34,821 nucleotides of DNA from an uncultured Bacilli bacterium (lineage in GTDB: Bacteria; Bacillota_I; Bacilli_A; RF39; UBA660): NCBI GenBank assembly GCA_947629365.1, contig CANRDM010000005.1, positions 1 to 34,821 of the forward strand, written 5' to 3'. Of this stretch, positions 7,842 to 14,768 are shown piece by piece (positions within the stretch are counted from its first letter, which is position 1; the number at the start of each line of letters is the position of its first letter). The notes beneath the pieces are model-generated. The model ran no database searches. It saw nothing but the letters and a program-made list of their open reading frames with translations, and had not been told where the DNA came from. A program made the translations under genes and the position numbers.

Positions 7842-8312
7842 CTACTTCCTATAATTAAAAACATACGCATTATTTTTATCAACTGTTATTTGATTAACAG
7901 ACCAAAATATTGCTAAAATTACTAATATAAATAACAAAATATAAAATAAAATATAAATTCCTTTTTTGCTTTTAACTTTTGGCATTGTATAAGGAGAAGA
8001 TATTCTTTCCTCATCAATTTCTTTAGTATTTAATTCAATTGTTTTTTCTAATTCTTTTATTGGTATTTTCGATGTGTACTCAAATAAATATTCATTGAAT
8101 TCATCAATTATTTTATCGGGATCTAAACCTAAATATTTTGCATAATTGGAAATATAAGTTTTTAAAAGAAACACGTCTTTAAAGGATCCAATTTTTCCTT
8201 CTTCAATATTTTGTAAAATTAATTCGTTTATGTCTAAATCTTTGCTTACTTCCGAAAGTTCTATACCCGATTCTTTCCTCGTTTCTTTTAAAAGATTAGC
8301 AATTTCTTCCAA
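7842..8312 (-). CDS. rodZ: RodZ-like cytoskeletal membrane protein
   Basis: About 156 residues: an N-terminal helix-turn-helix of the HTH_25 type (LLKETRKESGIELSEVSKDLDI, then the helix with YISNYAKYLGLDPDKIIDEF), a charged linker and one membrane helix near the C-terminus (IYILFYILLFILVILAIFW). The external domain of longer RodZ proteins is almost absent. RodZ links MreB to the cell-wall elongation machinery. The open frame begins with GTG at 8321, but that sits directly against AAGGA; the TTG at 8312 has better spacing. Operon with pgsA. Confidence 0.83.
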   Translation of the reverse strand: MEEIANLLKETRKESGIELSEVSKDLDINELILQNIEEGKIGSFKDVFLLKTYISNYAKYLGLDPDKIIDEFNEYLFEYTSKIPIKELEKTIELNTKEIDEERISSPYTMPKVKSKKGIYILFYILLFILVILAIFWSVNQITVDKNNAYVFNYRK

Positions 8313-8334
8313 AATTTTCACTCCTTAAATAAAA

Positions 8335-8685
8335 AAATTAATATTAATAAGCCATTTTCTGTACTTCAATTAAGAAGCGACAAATATTTATCTATGCTTA
8401 TAGCATCTACAAAAAAATTCTTATTTCTTTTTTTGTAGCTCCCCTACCATAATTTGGGTTTCTCACTTGTGGGGTTTACCGCGTTTCATTTGTTTGTTAC
8501 CAAACAACTACGTTTCTGTGGCACTTTACATTTACTTAAATCTCAAAAAGATTTGTTCAACGCCGTTAGTTATTAACTACCTTAGGTTATTTATTCCCTA
8601 AGCACAAACACTACAATCATCACAGATTGTGTGAGTATGGACTTTCCTCTACATTACTTACTAATGCAGCATTTGTCTAAATATT
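8335..8685 (-). ncRNA. rnpB: RNase P RNA, type B
   Basis: The minus strand carries the universal GAGGAAAGTCC (8648-8638), the type-B block GGTAAACCCC...GTGAGAAACCC (about 8485-8455), and the 3' ACAGAAAATGGCTTAT element (8361-8346). The ends pair as P1 (AATTAATATT with AATATTAATT). This catalytic RNA matures tRNA 5' ends. It lies just after gpsB, as in Bacillus, and its P1 strand overlaps the gpsB stop codon. The P1 3' strand runs into a T tract that probably ends transcription. Confidence 0.93.
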
Positions 8686-9016
8686 AATTTTCTTTTCCAA
8701 ACACTACTTTTTCTAGTTGACTTATTCTTTTTAATAAATCAACATTAGTAATAGTGCTATTTTTATTTTCGTTTGTTTTGCTTATTTCTAGTTGTTCTTT
8801 TAAAACCATAATTTCGTGTTTAAGCTTGTTATTGTCATCAGTTAAATCCTTAACATCTTTTTCTAATTTCTTTATTATAGAATTAAATTCTGTATAATCA
8901 CGAATAACCATATCAAGAAATTTATCTACTTCTTGAGGGCGATATCCCCTAGCATCAATTTTAAATTCTTTTTCTAAAATATCATTAGGAGTTAAATAAA
9001 TTCGTTCGTTATACAT
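8684..9016 (-). CDS. gpsB: Cell division regulator GpsB
   Basis: A 110-residue DivIVA-domain protein. IYLTPNDILEKEFKIDARGYRPQEVDKFLD is the membrane- and PBP-binding N-terminal domain, followed by a coiled coil (about 45-85) and a short C-terminal helix for oligomerisation. GpsB coordinates penicillin-binding proteins between side wall and septum. I chose the ATG at 9016, preceded by AAGGTGG; an upstream in-frame start at 9034 would add six residues before the canonical N-terminus. It follows a 37-codon ORF and precedes rnpB. Confidence 0.92.
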   Translation of the reverse strand: MYNERIYLTPNDILEKEFKIDARGYRPQEVDKFLDMVIRDYTEFNSIIKKLEKDVKDLTDDNNKLKHEIMVLKEQLEISKTNENKNSTITNVDLLKRISQLEKVVFGKEN

Positions 9017-9040
9017 TGAACCACCTTCTAACAAAGAAAA

Positions 9041-9154
9041 TTATAAACGATTTGTGCTTTTCTTGTCAAGTTCTTTAAGATTTATTGTTTCAATCCATAA
9101 ACCAGAATATTCTACCTTTTTTAAAAGTTCATTTAACATAATATCAACTTTCAT
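9041..9154 (-). CDS. Small ORF, 37 aa, upstream of gpsB
   Basis: AGAGGTGA lies ten bases before the ATG at 9154; the frame is open further upstream but those codons lie in the probable promoter. The product is a short charged peptide beginning MKVDIMLNELLKKVEYSGLW. It ends 24 bases before gpsB and probably shares its transcript. No family recognised. A 20-bp dyad, nearly identical to one before spoIIAA, lies upstream at 9212-9231. Confidence 0.5.
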   Translation of the reverse strand: MKVDIMLNELLKKVEYSGLWIETINLKELDKKSTNRL

Positions 9155-9211
9155 AGCTTTAACGTCACCTCTTTTTATAATTTTAACATTTAAATTTGAG
9201 AAATAAATAAA

Positions 9212-9231
9212 TTCGACAAATGTTGTCAAAA
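9212..9231. promoter_or_regulatory. Spo0A-box-like dyad upstream of the gpsB operon
   Basis: TTCGACAAATGTTGTCAAAA contains TGTCGAA on the minus strand (a 7/7 match to the 0A-box core TGNCGAA) and TGTCAAA on the plus strand, inverted around five bases. It differs at one position from 30066-30085. In both places the dyad ends about 32-33 bases before a TATAAT-like box. Confidence 0.55.
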
Positions 9232-9297
9232 TATTTATATTTAACTTTTACTCTTGTTACGAAATATTATGCTATTTAGATAAATTTGAGTAATAAA

Positions 9298-9334
9298 AGC
9301 AAAAATAAAAAGTACATCAAAAATTGTGTACTTC
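9298..9334 (-). terminator. Terminator after the tRNA-Arg/Pro pair
   Basis: Minus strand: stem AAGTACA / TGTACTT around an AT-rich loop, followed by TTTTTATTTTTG. Confidence 0.75.
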
Positions 9335-9362
9335 TATTCTAGCCATAAGGCTTTAATTCAAA

Positions 9363-9439
9363 TGGTCGGGAAGACAGGATTTGAACCTGCAACCCCTACA
9401 TCCCAAATGTAGTGCTCTACCAAGTTGAGCCACTTCCCG
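9363..9439 (-). tRNA. tRNA-Pro(UGG)
   Basis: Acceptor CGGGAAG/CTTCCCG with the C1-G72 pair typical of tRNA-Pro. The anticodon stem CTACA/TGTAG closes TTTGGGA, giving anticodon TGG. CCA is encoded. It is seven bases downstream of tRNA-Arg(ACG). Confidence 0.95.
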
Positions 9440-9446
9440 ATTTATA

Positions 9447-9523
9447 TGGTGCACCCAAAGGGAGTCGAACCCCTAACCTTTAGATCCGTAGTCTAACGCT
9501 CTATCCAATTGAGCTATGGGTGC
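9447..9523 (-). tRNA. tRNA-Arg(ACG)
   Basis: Acceptor GCACCCA with full complement. The anticodon stem TTAGA/TCTAA closes CTACGGA, giving anticodon ACG (A34 expected to be inosine). CCA is encoded. First of a two-tRNA transcript. Confidence 0.95.
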
Positions 9524-9652
9524 GATTTTTCCCTTGCTGCATTAACATTATATTACAACAAATTGAAAAAATCAACCAAATAAAGAGAAAGTGATAGAAG
9601 TTTTTGCAATTGCAAGATAATTTTTCAAAAAAATATAGTAATTGTTGGAATA

Positions 9653-10393
9653 TTAGAAATTTAGTTTTTCAAATAGTCTTTCAATATTTTCTTTCCTAAT
9701 TCTAAATTGAAAACCGTGACAATCTACAATTGGATAGCCAAACATATCAATAGTTTCTTTTAAACTTAGTTCAACGCAAATTGTATCGTTTTTAATTAAA
9801 TTCAGAAATTTTTGAAAACTTTTTAATTTGTAAAAAGTAATATTATAGTATTTAACGTAATTCTCATTGTTAACCTTATATGGAAAGCAGTCAACTAATG
9901 CTAGCTTTTGCAATTTAGCATAAACTTTTTCTTCTAGTAAATCAAATGGCCAATAGCAAATATCTTCTAAAAATTCATTATTTAAATAGGCTTTAAGAAA
10001 AACTTTTCTTTTATAATCATTAACATATAATTTAAAAGTAAAACCATACCTATCTTTTACATAGTGTGAAAACATTTTTAAACTGAATATTTTTTCATCC
10101 GGATTGTTGTACTTTTCATAGGCGTAATTATAAAAGATGTAGTTGTAGGCTGTACCATAATCACATTTTGGAGCACAAGTAAATAATGTAAAGTGAGTAT
10201 TTGAAAAGCCAAATTTACATTTTATTTCAATGCTTCCAAAATCAGGCTTACACTCTTGATCTTCCTTTTTGCCTAGTAATGTTTCGAAAGTGTAACCATA
10301 ACCAGTCGAACCACCACGCATTAGTTTGATTAAGCCCATTCCCTTAATTTTCAAAAATTCTTCTTTCAACTTAACAGCATCATCATCAACCAT
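9653..10393 (-). CDS. MvaI/BcnI-family restriction-endonuclease-like protein, orphan
   Basis: A 246-residue protein with the MvaI/BcnI/MutH-type nuclease core. GGSTGYGYTFETLLG is followed by PDFGSIEIK; Glu37, Asp51, Glu56 and Lys58 keep the spacing I remember for MvaI (E36, D50, E55, K57). MvaI and BcnI cut CC(A/T)GG and CC(C/G)GG as monomers. No methyltransferase is encoded nearby. It may be a solitary nuclease, a MutH-like repair enzyme, or a remnant of a restriction system. GGGAGGG before the ATG fixes the start. It lies between two tRNA clusters, a common insertion site for acquired genes. Confidence 0.8.
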   Translation of the reverse strand: MVDDDAVKLKEEFLKIKGMGLIKLMRGGSTGYGYTFETLLGKKEDQECKPDFGSIEIKCKFGFSNTHFTLFTCAPKCDYGTAYNYIFYNYAYEKYNNPDEKIFSLKMFSHYVKDRYGFTFKLYVNDYKRKVFLKAYLNNEFLEDICYWPFDLLEEKVYAKLQKLALVDCFPYKVNNENYVKYYNITFYKLKSFQKFLNLIKNDTICVELSLKETIDMFGYPIVDCHGFQFRIRKENIERLFEKLNF

Positions 10394-10523
10394 AAAATCC
10401 CTCCCGATATATTGTTATAGCACATCCAAATCGAAAAAATTGTCACTTTATGTCGAAGATGTTAAATTTGTAAAAGTTTGTAAATGATTTTGCAAAATAT
10501 GTTTATTTTTTAAAGAGGAAAAG

Positions 10524-10651
10524 TATAATTAAAATAGAGGAGCTATTAAAAATGGAGTGTAATATTGACTTTATTCGCAGTTTTAAAGAATAAAAAGTTT
10601 ATATATAATTTAGCTCTTTGGATTTTGTCATCTTAACGGATGACTTTTTTG
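10524..10651 (+). ncRNA. Candidate short transcript with a 13-codon ORF
   Basis: A TATAAT box at 10524-10529 (weak -35 upstream) is followed by AGAGGAG and an ATG at 10552 that opens a 13-codon ORF (MECNIDFIRSFKE) closing at 10593. A strong terminator follows: GTCATC/GATGAC stem at 10627-10644, then six T. No gene follows on this strand, so it is a free-standing small transcript or small peptide gene. A lone Spo0A-like TGTCGAA lies upstream at 10451-10457. Confidence 0.45.
10627..10650 (+). terminator. Terminator of the small plus-strand transcript
   Basis: Stem GTCATC (10627-10632) with GATGAC (10639-10644), loop TTAACG, then TTTTTT. Confidence 0.8.
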
Positions 10652-10687
10652 TTTTAAAGTATACAATTTTAAAATTATTCCAATTTC

Positions 10688-10803
10688 TTTCTTGACAACA
10701 GGTCCCAGATGCAAATACTTTTGCGCGTTGCTGGTCAAATCAGTAAATAACTCTACTGATTTAACATTAGTATTGCGTATTTGTATCGCCCATTGTCAAG
10801 AAA
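10688..10803 (+). ncRNA. Candidate long-hairpin structured RNA
   Basis: The segment folds into one long rod. Outer stem: TTTCTTGACAA (10688-10698) with TTGTCAAGAAA (10793-10803). Second stem: GATGCAAATAC (10708-10718) with GTATTTGTATC (10777-10787). Third: 10725-10735 with 10766-10776. Apical: AAATCAGTA (10737-10745) with TACTGATTT (10754-10762). Several pairs are G.U only if the plus strand is the RNA, which sets the strand. The rod with an asymmetric internal loop recalls 6S RNA, but I see no sequence match; a small palindromic mobile element is the alternative. No clear promoter or terminator was found. Confidence 0.5.
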
Positions 10804-10932
10804 TTTTCTCGGCATAATTTAAGAAATTTTTAATTAAGAAGGAAAGGTAAAATTAAAACTAAGGCTTTTTTCCAAAGAAAATATAAAAATAAATGGTTTA
10901 GAAAATATGGATTAGGGCAATTTTTGCAATAT

Positions 10933-10957
10933 AAAAACCTCGTAAAAACGAGGTTAT
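10933..10957 (-). terminator. Terminator of the five-tRNA operon
   Basis: Minus strand: stem ACCTCGT / ACGAGGT, loop TTTT, then TTTTAT, ten bases past the tRNA-Lys CCA. Confidence 0.85.
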
Positions 10958-10966
10958 TTAACAAAA

Positions 10967-11042
10967 TGGTGTCTCGTTGGAGATTTGAACTCCAGACCCT
11001 TCGATTAAAAGTCGAATGCTCTACCGGCTGAGCTAACGAGAC
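10967..11042 (-). tRNA. tRNA-Lys(UUU)
   Basis: Acceptor GTCTCGT/ACGAGAC. The anticodon stem TTCGA/TCGAA closes CTTTTAA, giving anticodon TTT. CCA is encoded. Last gene of the tRNA operon. Confidence 0.95.
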
Positions 11043-11054
11043 ATATTTTAAAAA

Positions 11055-11130
11055 TGGCTGCCCCGGCTGGGTTCGAACCAACGGAATGTCAGAGTCAAAG
11101 TCTGATGCCTTACCACTTGGCTACGGGGCA
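11055..11130 (-). tRNA. tRNA-Gln(UUG)
   Basis: Acceptor TGCCCCG/CGGGGCA, discriminator G. The anticodon stem TCAGA/TCTGA closes CTTTGAC, giving anticodon TTG. CCA is encoded. Confidence 0.95.
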
Positions 11131-11152
11131 AAACGCGTAAAATATTATAAAA

Positions 11153-11236
11153 TGGTGGAGGGATATGGATTCGAACCATAGAACTCGAAAGAATAGATTT
11201 ACAGTCTACCGCGTTTGACCTCTTCGCTATCCCTCC
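11153..11236 (-). tRNA. tRNA-Tyr(GUA)
   Basis: Class II tRNA with a long variable arm. Acceptor GGAGGGA/TCCCTCC; the CTGTAAA loop gives anticodon GTA. CCA is encoded. Confidence 0.95.
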
Positions 11237-11248
11237 ATATAAAATAAA

Positions 11249-11551
11249 TGGTGCCGACAGAGGGAATCGAACCCCCAACCTACTGATTCATACTACTATA
11301 GTTTTCACTACTTCAATGTCATTTGTAGTCTGGACTTTCTCTTAACCATATTAACATAACTTAGGTCCGTCGTATAAAGTCTCTACACTCGGTATTAACC
11401 TAGCTCGGGATTGTCATATAATTACTTACTTAGAGTTCCCCGAATTAGCGACGTCCACCTTACCCGTTTCCAAATAAGGGTGCAAGATAGTTCAAAAAGT
11501 ATAAACTTCTATCCCACAAGTCAGTTGCGCTACCAATTACGCTATGTCGGC
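11249..11551 (-). tRNA. tRNA-Thr(UGU) interrupted by a group I intron
   Basis: Exon 1 (11551-11516) holds acceptor GCCGACA, the D arm and the anticodon stem up to CTTGT (T36). Exon 2 (11288-11249) holds AATCAGT, the T arm GGGGG/CCCTC, TGTCGGC and ACCA. Joined, they form a 76-nt tRNA with a CTTGTAA loop, anticodon TGT, hence tRNA-Thr(UGU). The gene cannot give a functional tRNA unless the 227-nt insert is removed. Second of five genes in the operon. Confidence 0.93.
11289..11515 (-). ncRNA. Group I self-splicing intron, IC3-like, in tRNA-Thr
   Basis: The insert follows U36 and ends in G, as group I introns do. P1 forms between exon UGU plus intron GGGATAG and CTATCTTGCA, placing a U.G pair at the 5' splice site. 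P4 is TCGGG/CCCGA, P7 includes GAGACT and AAAGTC, and P9 is GTAGT-GAAA-ACTAT with a GNRA loop. The order GGGGAACTCTAA ... GACAATCCCGAGC ... GTAGAGACTT...GACGG ... AGAGAAAGTCCA parallels the cyanobacterial tRNA-Leu(UAA) intron core. It encodes no homing endonuclease. Subgroup IC3 is inferred from that likeness. Confidence 0.9.
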
Positions 11552-11564
11552 AAAAAAAATACAA

Positions 11565-11641
11565 TGGTGGGCGATATAGGACTCGAACCTATGACCCTCT
11601 GCTTGTAAGGCAGATGCTCTAACCAACTGAGCTAATCGCCC
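11565..11641 (-). tRNA. tRNA-Val(UAC)
   Basis: Acceptor GGGCGAT/ATCGCCC. The anticodon stem TCTGC/GCAGA closes CTTACAA, giving anticodon TAC. CCA is encoded. First gene of the operon; its leading 9 bases (TCGGGCGAT) recur about 22 bases upstream. Confidence 0.95.
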
Positions 11642-11695
11642 GATAACGGAAAATATATCGCCCGAATTAAATAAATTAATTCCAAGACAATTAGA

Positions 11696-11724
11696 ATTAT
11701 ACTATACAAAATTTAATTATGCAA
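11696..11724 (-). promoter_or_regulatory. Promoter of the tRNA operon
   Basis: Minus strand: -35 TTGCAT (11724-11719), 17-base spacer, -10 TATAAT (11701-11696), followed by about 50 bases of leader to tRNA-Val. Confidence 0.8.
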
Positions 11725-11783
11725 TATTTTTTTTGCTTTTTTATTTAGATTTTGACGTTTTTATGAAATTTTTATTATTAAAT

Positions 11784-12209
11784 TTAGCGCAATAAACCTT
11801 TTTCTATAGCATAAGGTAAGAAGTGGTCGCGAATAGATGATGATAAATTATATTCTACCTCACCTATTGAATACCAGTGGTAGTCTAATATTTCATCATT
11901 AGGTATTAAGCTAACGTGAATTTTCTTAGTAGCTAAAAACATATTCATCTCAATAATAACTTCTGAATCACTTTGGGCGGCTTCTTTAAAACATAATATT
12001 GGCAATAAATCTTCTTCACAAAATTCAAATCCTTGACCGATTTCTTCATTTACTTCTCTTAAAGCAGCAGTAATTTCTGTTTCACCAGTTTCAACACCGC
12101 CACCAACCAATGTCCAAGAATTGGTAGTGCTACTCCTTTGCGATTTGACAATTAATAATTTATCGTTTTCTACAAAAGCCACACTAACTACTCTTTTTAA
12201 TTTTTCCAT
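11784..12209 (-). CDS. Nudix hydrolase
   Basis: A 141-residue protein with a perfect Nudix box: Gly37, Glu43, then Arg51-Glu52-Val53-x-Glu55-Glu56-x-Gly58 (GX5EX7REVXEEXG). Nudix enzymes hydrolyse nucleoside diphosphates linked to another group, such as oxidised dNTPs or sugar nucleotides. The substrate cannot be read from the sequence. It is transcribed alone, divergently from the helicase gene. The Shine-Dalgarno is weak. Confidence 0.88.
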   Translation of the reverse strand: MEKLKRVVSVAFVENDKLLIVKSQRSSTTNSWTLVGGGVETGETEITAALREVNEEIGQGFEFCEEDLLPILCFKEAAQSDSEVIIEMNMFLATKKIHVSLIPNDEILDYHWYSIGEVEYNLSSSIRDHFLPYAIEKGLLR

Positions 12210-12364
12210 TTTATCACTACGCCTTACTACTTACCATAAAAATTATACTATAAATTTAACTTAATAACAAAAAGGAATTGTCAACAGTGTAAAATTGTGT
12301 TAAGATGATTTTGAAATACTAAGGGTTTCTCTTTTTATAAATTACATAGAAAGAGGATTTTAAT

Positions 12365-13822
12365 ATGTCAAAAAATTATTATGTTGATAATTATCCTTTA
12401 GATTATTATCAAATGCAATTATTAAATTGTGAGGAAAATTGTATTGTTATCGCGGGTGCAGGTGCGGGCAAAACTCTTACCATACTTGGGAAAATTAATT
12501 ACTTAATTGAAAACAAAATTACTAACGAGCAAGATATTTTAGTAATTTCTTTTACTAATGCTTCCGTAAACGATATAAAAAAACGAATAAAATACAACAT
12601 TCCCGTATTTACTTTTCACAAATTAGCAATGTTTATTTTAGAAAAAGCCAATTTTGAATACCAAATATGTAGTACCACTTTGCTTCAATACATTATAAAA
12701 GAAGAAGTTACGACTTGTAACAAGCAAGTGCAAGAAAATATTATTAAATTTTTAAAAGTTGATACAGATTTTACAAAATTCTGTCAAACGAATCAATTTC
12801 AAAGCTTTTGCCGTTTAATTGAAACATTTATTAATTTATGGAAAACTAATGCTTTAAAATTTAAAGACATTCCAATGAAAAAGTATACTAAATTGGAGAA
12901 AAAAATTTTATACTTTATTTTTAAAATTTACAAAAAATACATCAGTGAAAAGCAGAGTGCCAATTTGCTTGATTTTGATGATCTAATTTTTAAAGCTACA
13001 GAAATTGTCAAAAATATCCCCCTTAACTTTAAATATATTATCATTGATGAATTTCAAGATACTTCTTACATTCGGCTTAATTTAATAAGAGAAATATATC
13101 AAATTACCAAGGCCAAGGTCATTGTCGTTGGTGATGATTGGCAATCTATTTATCGCTTCAGTGGTTGTGATTTAAATATTTTCTTAAACTTTCAACAATT
13201 TTTCCCCGCGGTTAAGGAAATAAAACTAGTAAATACTTACCGCAACAGTCAAGAACTAATAAACATCGCTTCCACATTTATAAAAAAGAATCCCCTTCAA
13301 ATTAATAAATCATTAAAATCTTTTAAAAATAATCCTAATCCCTTTATCTTTACTCCATATAAAAACAAAGTACACAAATTAAAAAAAGTTTTAAATACCA
13401 TTTTGAAAACAAGTGGCGATATAATGATTTTAACAAGAAACAACAAAGATATTTTAGAATATATTGATGAAGACTATCAAATTGTTTCACCTAATCAAAT
13501 TGAATATAATGGGTGTTTAATTAAATTATACACTGTTCACAAATCCAAAGGCCTCGAAGCAGAAAATGTTGTAATTTTAAATTGTAATGATGATTTACTC
13601 GGGTTTCCCAATCAAATCGAAGACAACATTATTTTAAAAAAATTATACCCAGATAAAGAAATAACCTATGCTGAAGAAAGAAGACTTTTCTATGTTGCTA
13701 TTACAAGATGCAAAGAAAAGACTTATCTTCTTTATGACAAAGATAAGCCTTCTATATTTATTATTGAAATGAAGAAAATAGTTAAAAAGCATTTAAACAA
13801 TCTTTCTTATTTCAAAGATTAA
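12365..13822 (+). CDS. UvrD/Rep-family superfamily 1 DNA helicase, compact form
   Basis: A 485-residue SF1A helicase. Motifs in order: Walker A AGAGAGKT 30-37, motif Ia SFTNASV 62-68, Walker B DEFQDT 228-233, motif III GDDWQSIYRF 256-265, motif IV NTYRN 290-294, motif V TVHKSKGLE 390-398, motif VI VAITRCK 444-450. It lacks roughly 200 residues of a full PcrA/UvrD, mainly insert domains, so it may be a specialised helicase rather than the housekeeping one. AGAGG precedes the ATG. The 3' end overlaps the convergent DUF368 gene by four bases. Confidence 0.85.
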   Translation: MSKNYYVDNYPLDYYQMQLLNCEENCIVIAGAGAGKTLTILGKINYLIENKITNEQDILVISFTNASVNDIKKRIKYNIPVFTFHKLAMFILEKANFEYQICSTTLLQYIIKEEVTTCNKQVQENIIKFLKVDTDFTKFCQTNQFQSFCRLIETFINLWKTNALKFKDIPMKKYTKLEKKILYFIFKIYKKYISEKQSANLLDFDDLIFKATEIVKNIPLNFKYIIIDEFQDTSYIRLNLIREIYQITKAKVIVVGDDWQSIYRFSGCDLNIFLNFQQFFPAVKEIKLVNTYRNSQELINIASTFIKKNPLQINKSLKSFKNNPNPFIFTPYKNKVHKLKKVLNTILKTSGDIMILTRNNKDILEYIDEDYQIVSPNQIEYNGCLIKLYTVHKSKGLEAENVVILNCNDDLLGFPNQIEDNIILKKLYPDKEITYAEERRLFYVAITRCKEKTYLLYDKDKPSIFIIEMKKIVKKHLNNLSYFKD

Positions 13823-14712
13823 TTTGTTTTAGTTAAAAAGTTTTTTAAACCCTCTAATCCTAAAATAATAATGCATCCTAAAAGGAAATACCAAAAATTA
13901 AATGTTTCCAAAGTTAAAAATTCCCGCGGAATGTCAAGAGTTGTTGGTCCCATTACGATTGAATATAAAGATGCCACCATCATACCTAAAATAGCATACA
14001 CTGTAGCACTTCTTCTTTTTTCTAAACATTTTCGAACTAATTTAGTAAAAAAGACAATTCCAAAAATTATTCCTAATCCAAAAACAATTAAAATTGGTAA
14101 AACCGAAAAGTCAAAATTTAAAAATAATTTTATTTTAGTTATGATTGGTATGTATATACCAAAAATTAATAGAATGGTCGAACCAGAAACACCAGGCAAA
14201 ATCATTGCTGATATGGCAACCATCGCGGCTAAAAAGGTATAAATAATTGTTCCTAAATTAAAATTATCTATATTAAAGTTGCTTCCCGCTACTCGATTTA
14301 AATAAGTAATCATTATTACGACTAAAGCCCCAATAATAGCAAAGAAAATATTTTTATAATTACCTTTTAGATTTTCTTTTTCTTCTTTAATAACAATAGG
14401 AATAGCTAAAATAATAAAACCAAGAAATAAAGAACTTAACTCATAGATATATTTGTCAAATAAATTAGCTAAAAACAATACCGCCAAAATCATTCCTACT
14501 ATCCAGCCAATTACTAGCTTACCTAAATATTTTAAAGCTTCCTTTTTCTTTTCCCAGGTTCCTCTAAATAAATCATCTAATGAAGCAATAAATTTATCAT
14601 AAAAGCCTAAAATAAATGCTACTGTACCACCTGAAACCCCTGGAACACTATCAGCTAAAGACATACAAAAGCCGTTAATAAAACATATAATATAATCTTT
14701 TATCTTTTTCAT
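13819..14712 (-). CDS. DUF368 membrane protein, PopT-type undecaprenyl phosphate translocase
   Basis: About 298 residues with seven or more membrane helices. The opening FINGFCMSLADSVPGVSGGTVAFILGFYDKFI and the later AMILPGVSGSTILLIFGIY are the two inverted-repeat signature loops of DUF368. Members of this family (PopT) were shown to recycle undecaprenyl phosphate across the membrane for cell-wall synthesis; that this protein does the same is by homology. I prefer the ATG at 14712 after GGAAGG over the GTG at 14718. Confidence 0.85.
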   Translation of the reverse strand: MKKIKDYIICFINGFCMSLADSVPGVSGGTVAFILGFYDKFIASLDDLFRGTWEKKKEALKYLGKLVIGWIVGMILAVLFLANLFDKYIYELSSLFLGFIILAIPIVIKEEKENLKGNYKNIFFAIIGALVVIMITYLNRVAGSNFNIDNFNLGTIIYTFLAAMVAISAMILPGVSGSTILLIFGIYIPIITKIKLFLNFDFSVLPILIVFGLGIIFGIVFFTKLVRKCLEKRRSATVYAILGMMVASLYSIVMGPTTLDIPREFLTLETFNFWYFLLGCIIILGLEGLKNFLTKTN

Positions 14713-14768
14713 ATTCACCTTCCTAAATTATTATACCAAAACCGTCTTTTATTAACAACTTTTAACCG

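Noticed and set aside
8322-8683. Small protein gene in the gap between rodZ and gpsB
   Set aside because: The gap is fully explained by type-B RNase P RNA.
10830-11278. Two minus-strand ORFs over the tRNA cluster
   Set aside because: They run through tRNA-Lys, Gln, Tyr and Thr genes; these are translations of RNA genes.
11249-11551. tRNA gene disrupted by an unrelated insertion (pseudogene)
   Set aside because: The insert has ordered group I core elements, a U.G pair at the 5' splice site and a terminal G, and its exons join exactly; a random insertion would not.
11411-11608. 65-codon plus-strand ORF across tRNA-Thr and tRNA-Val
   Set aside because: It is antisense to the group I intron and two tRNA exons; no ribosome site and no protein-like composition.
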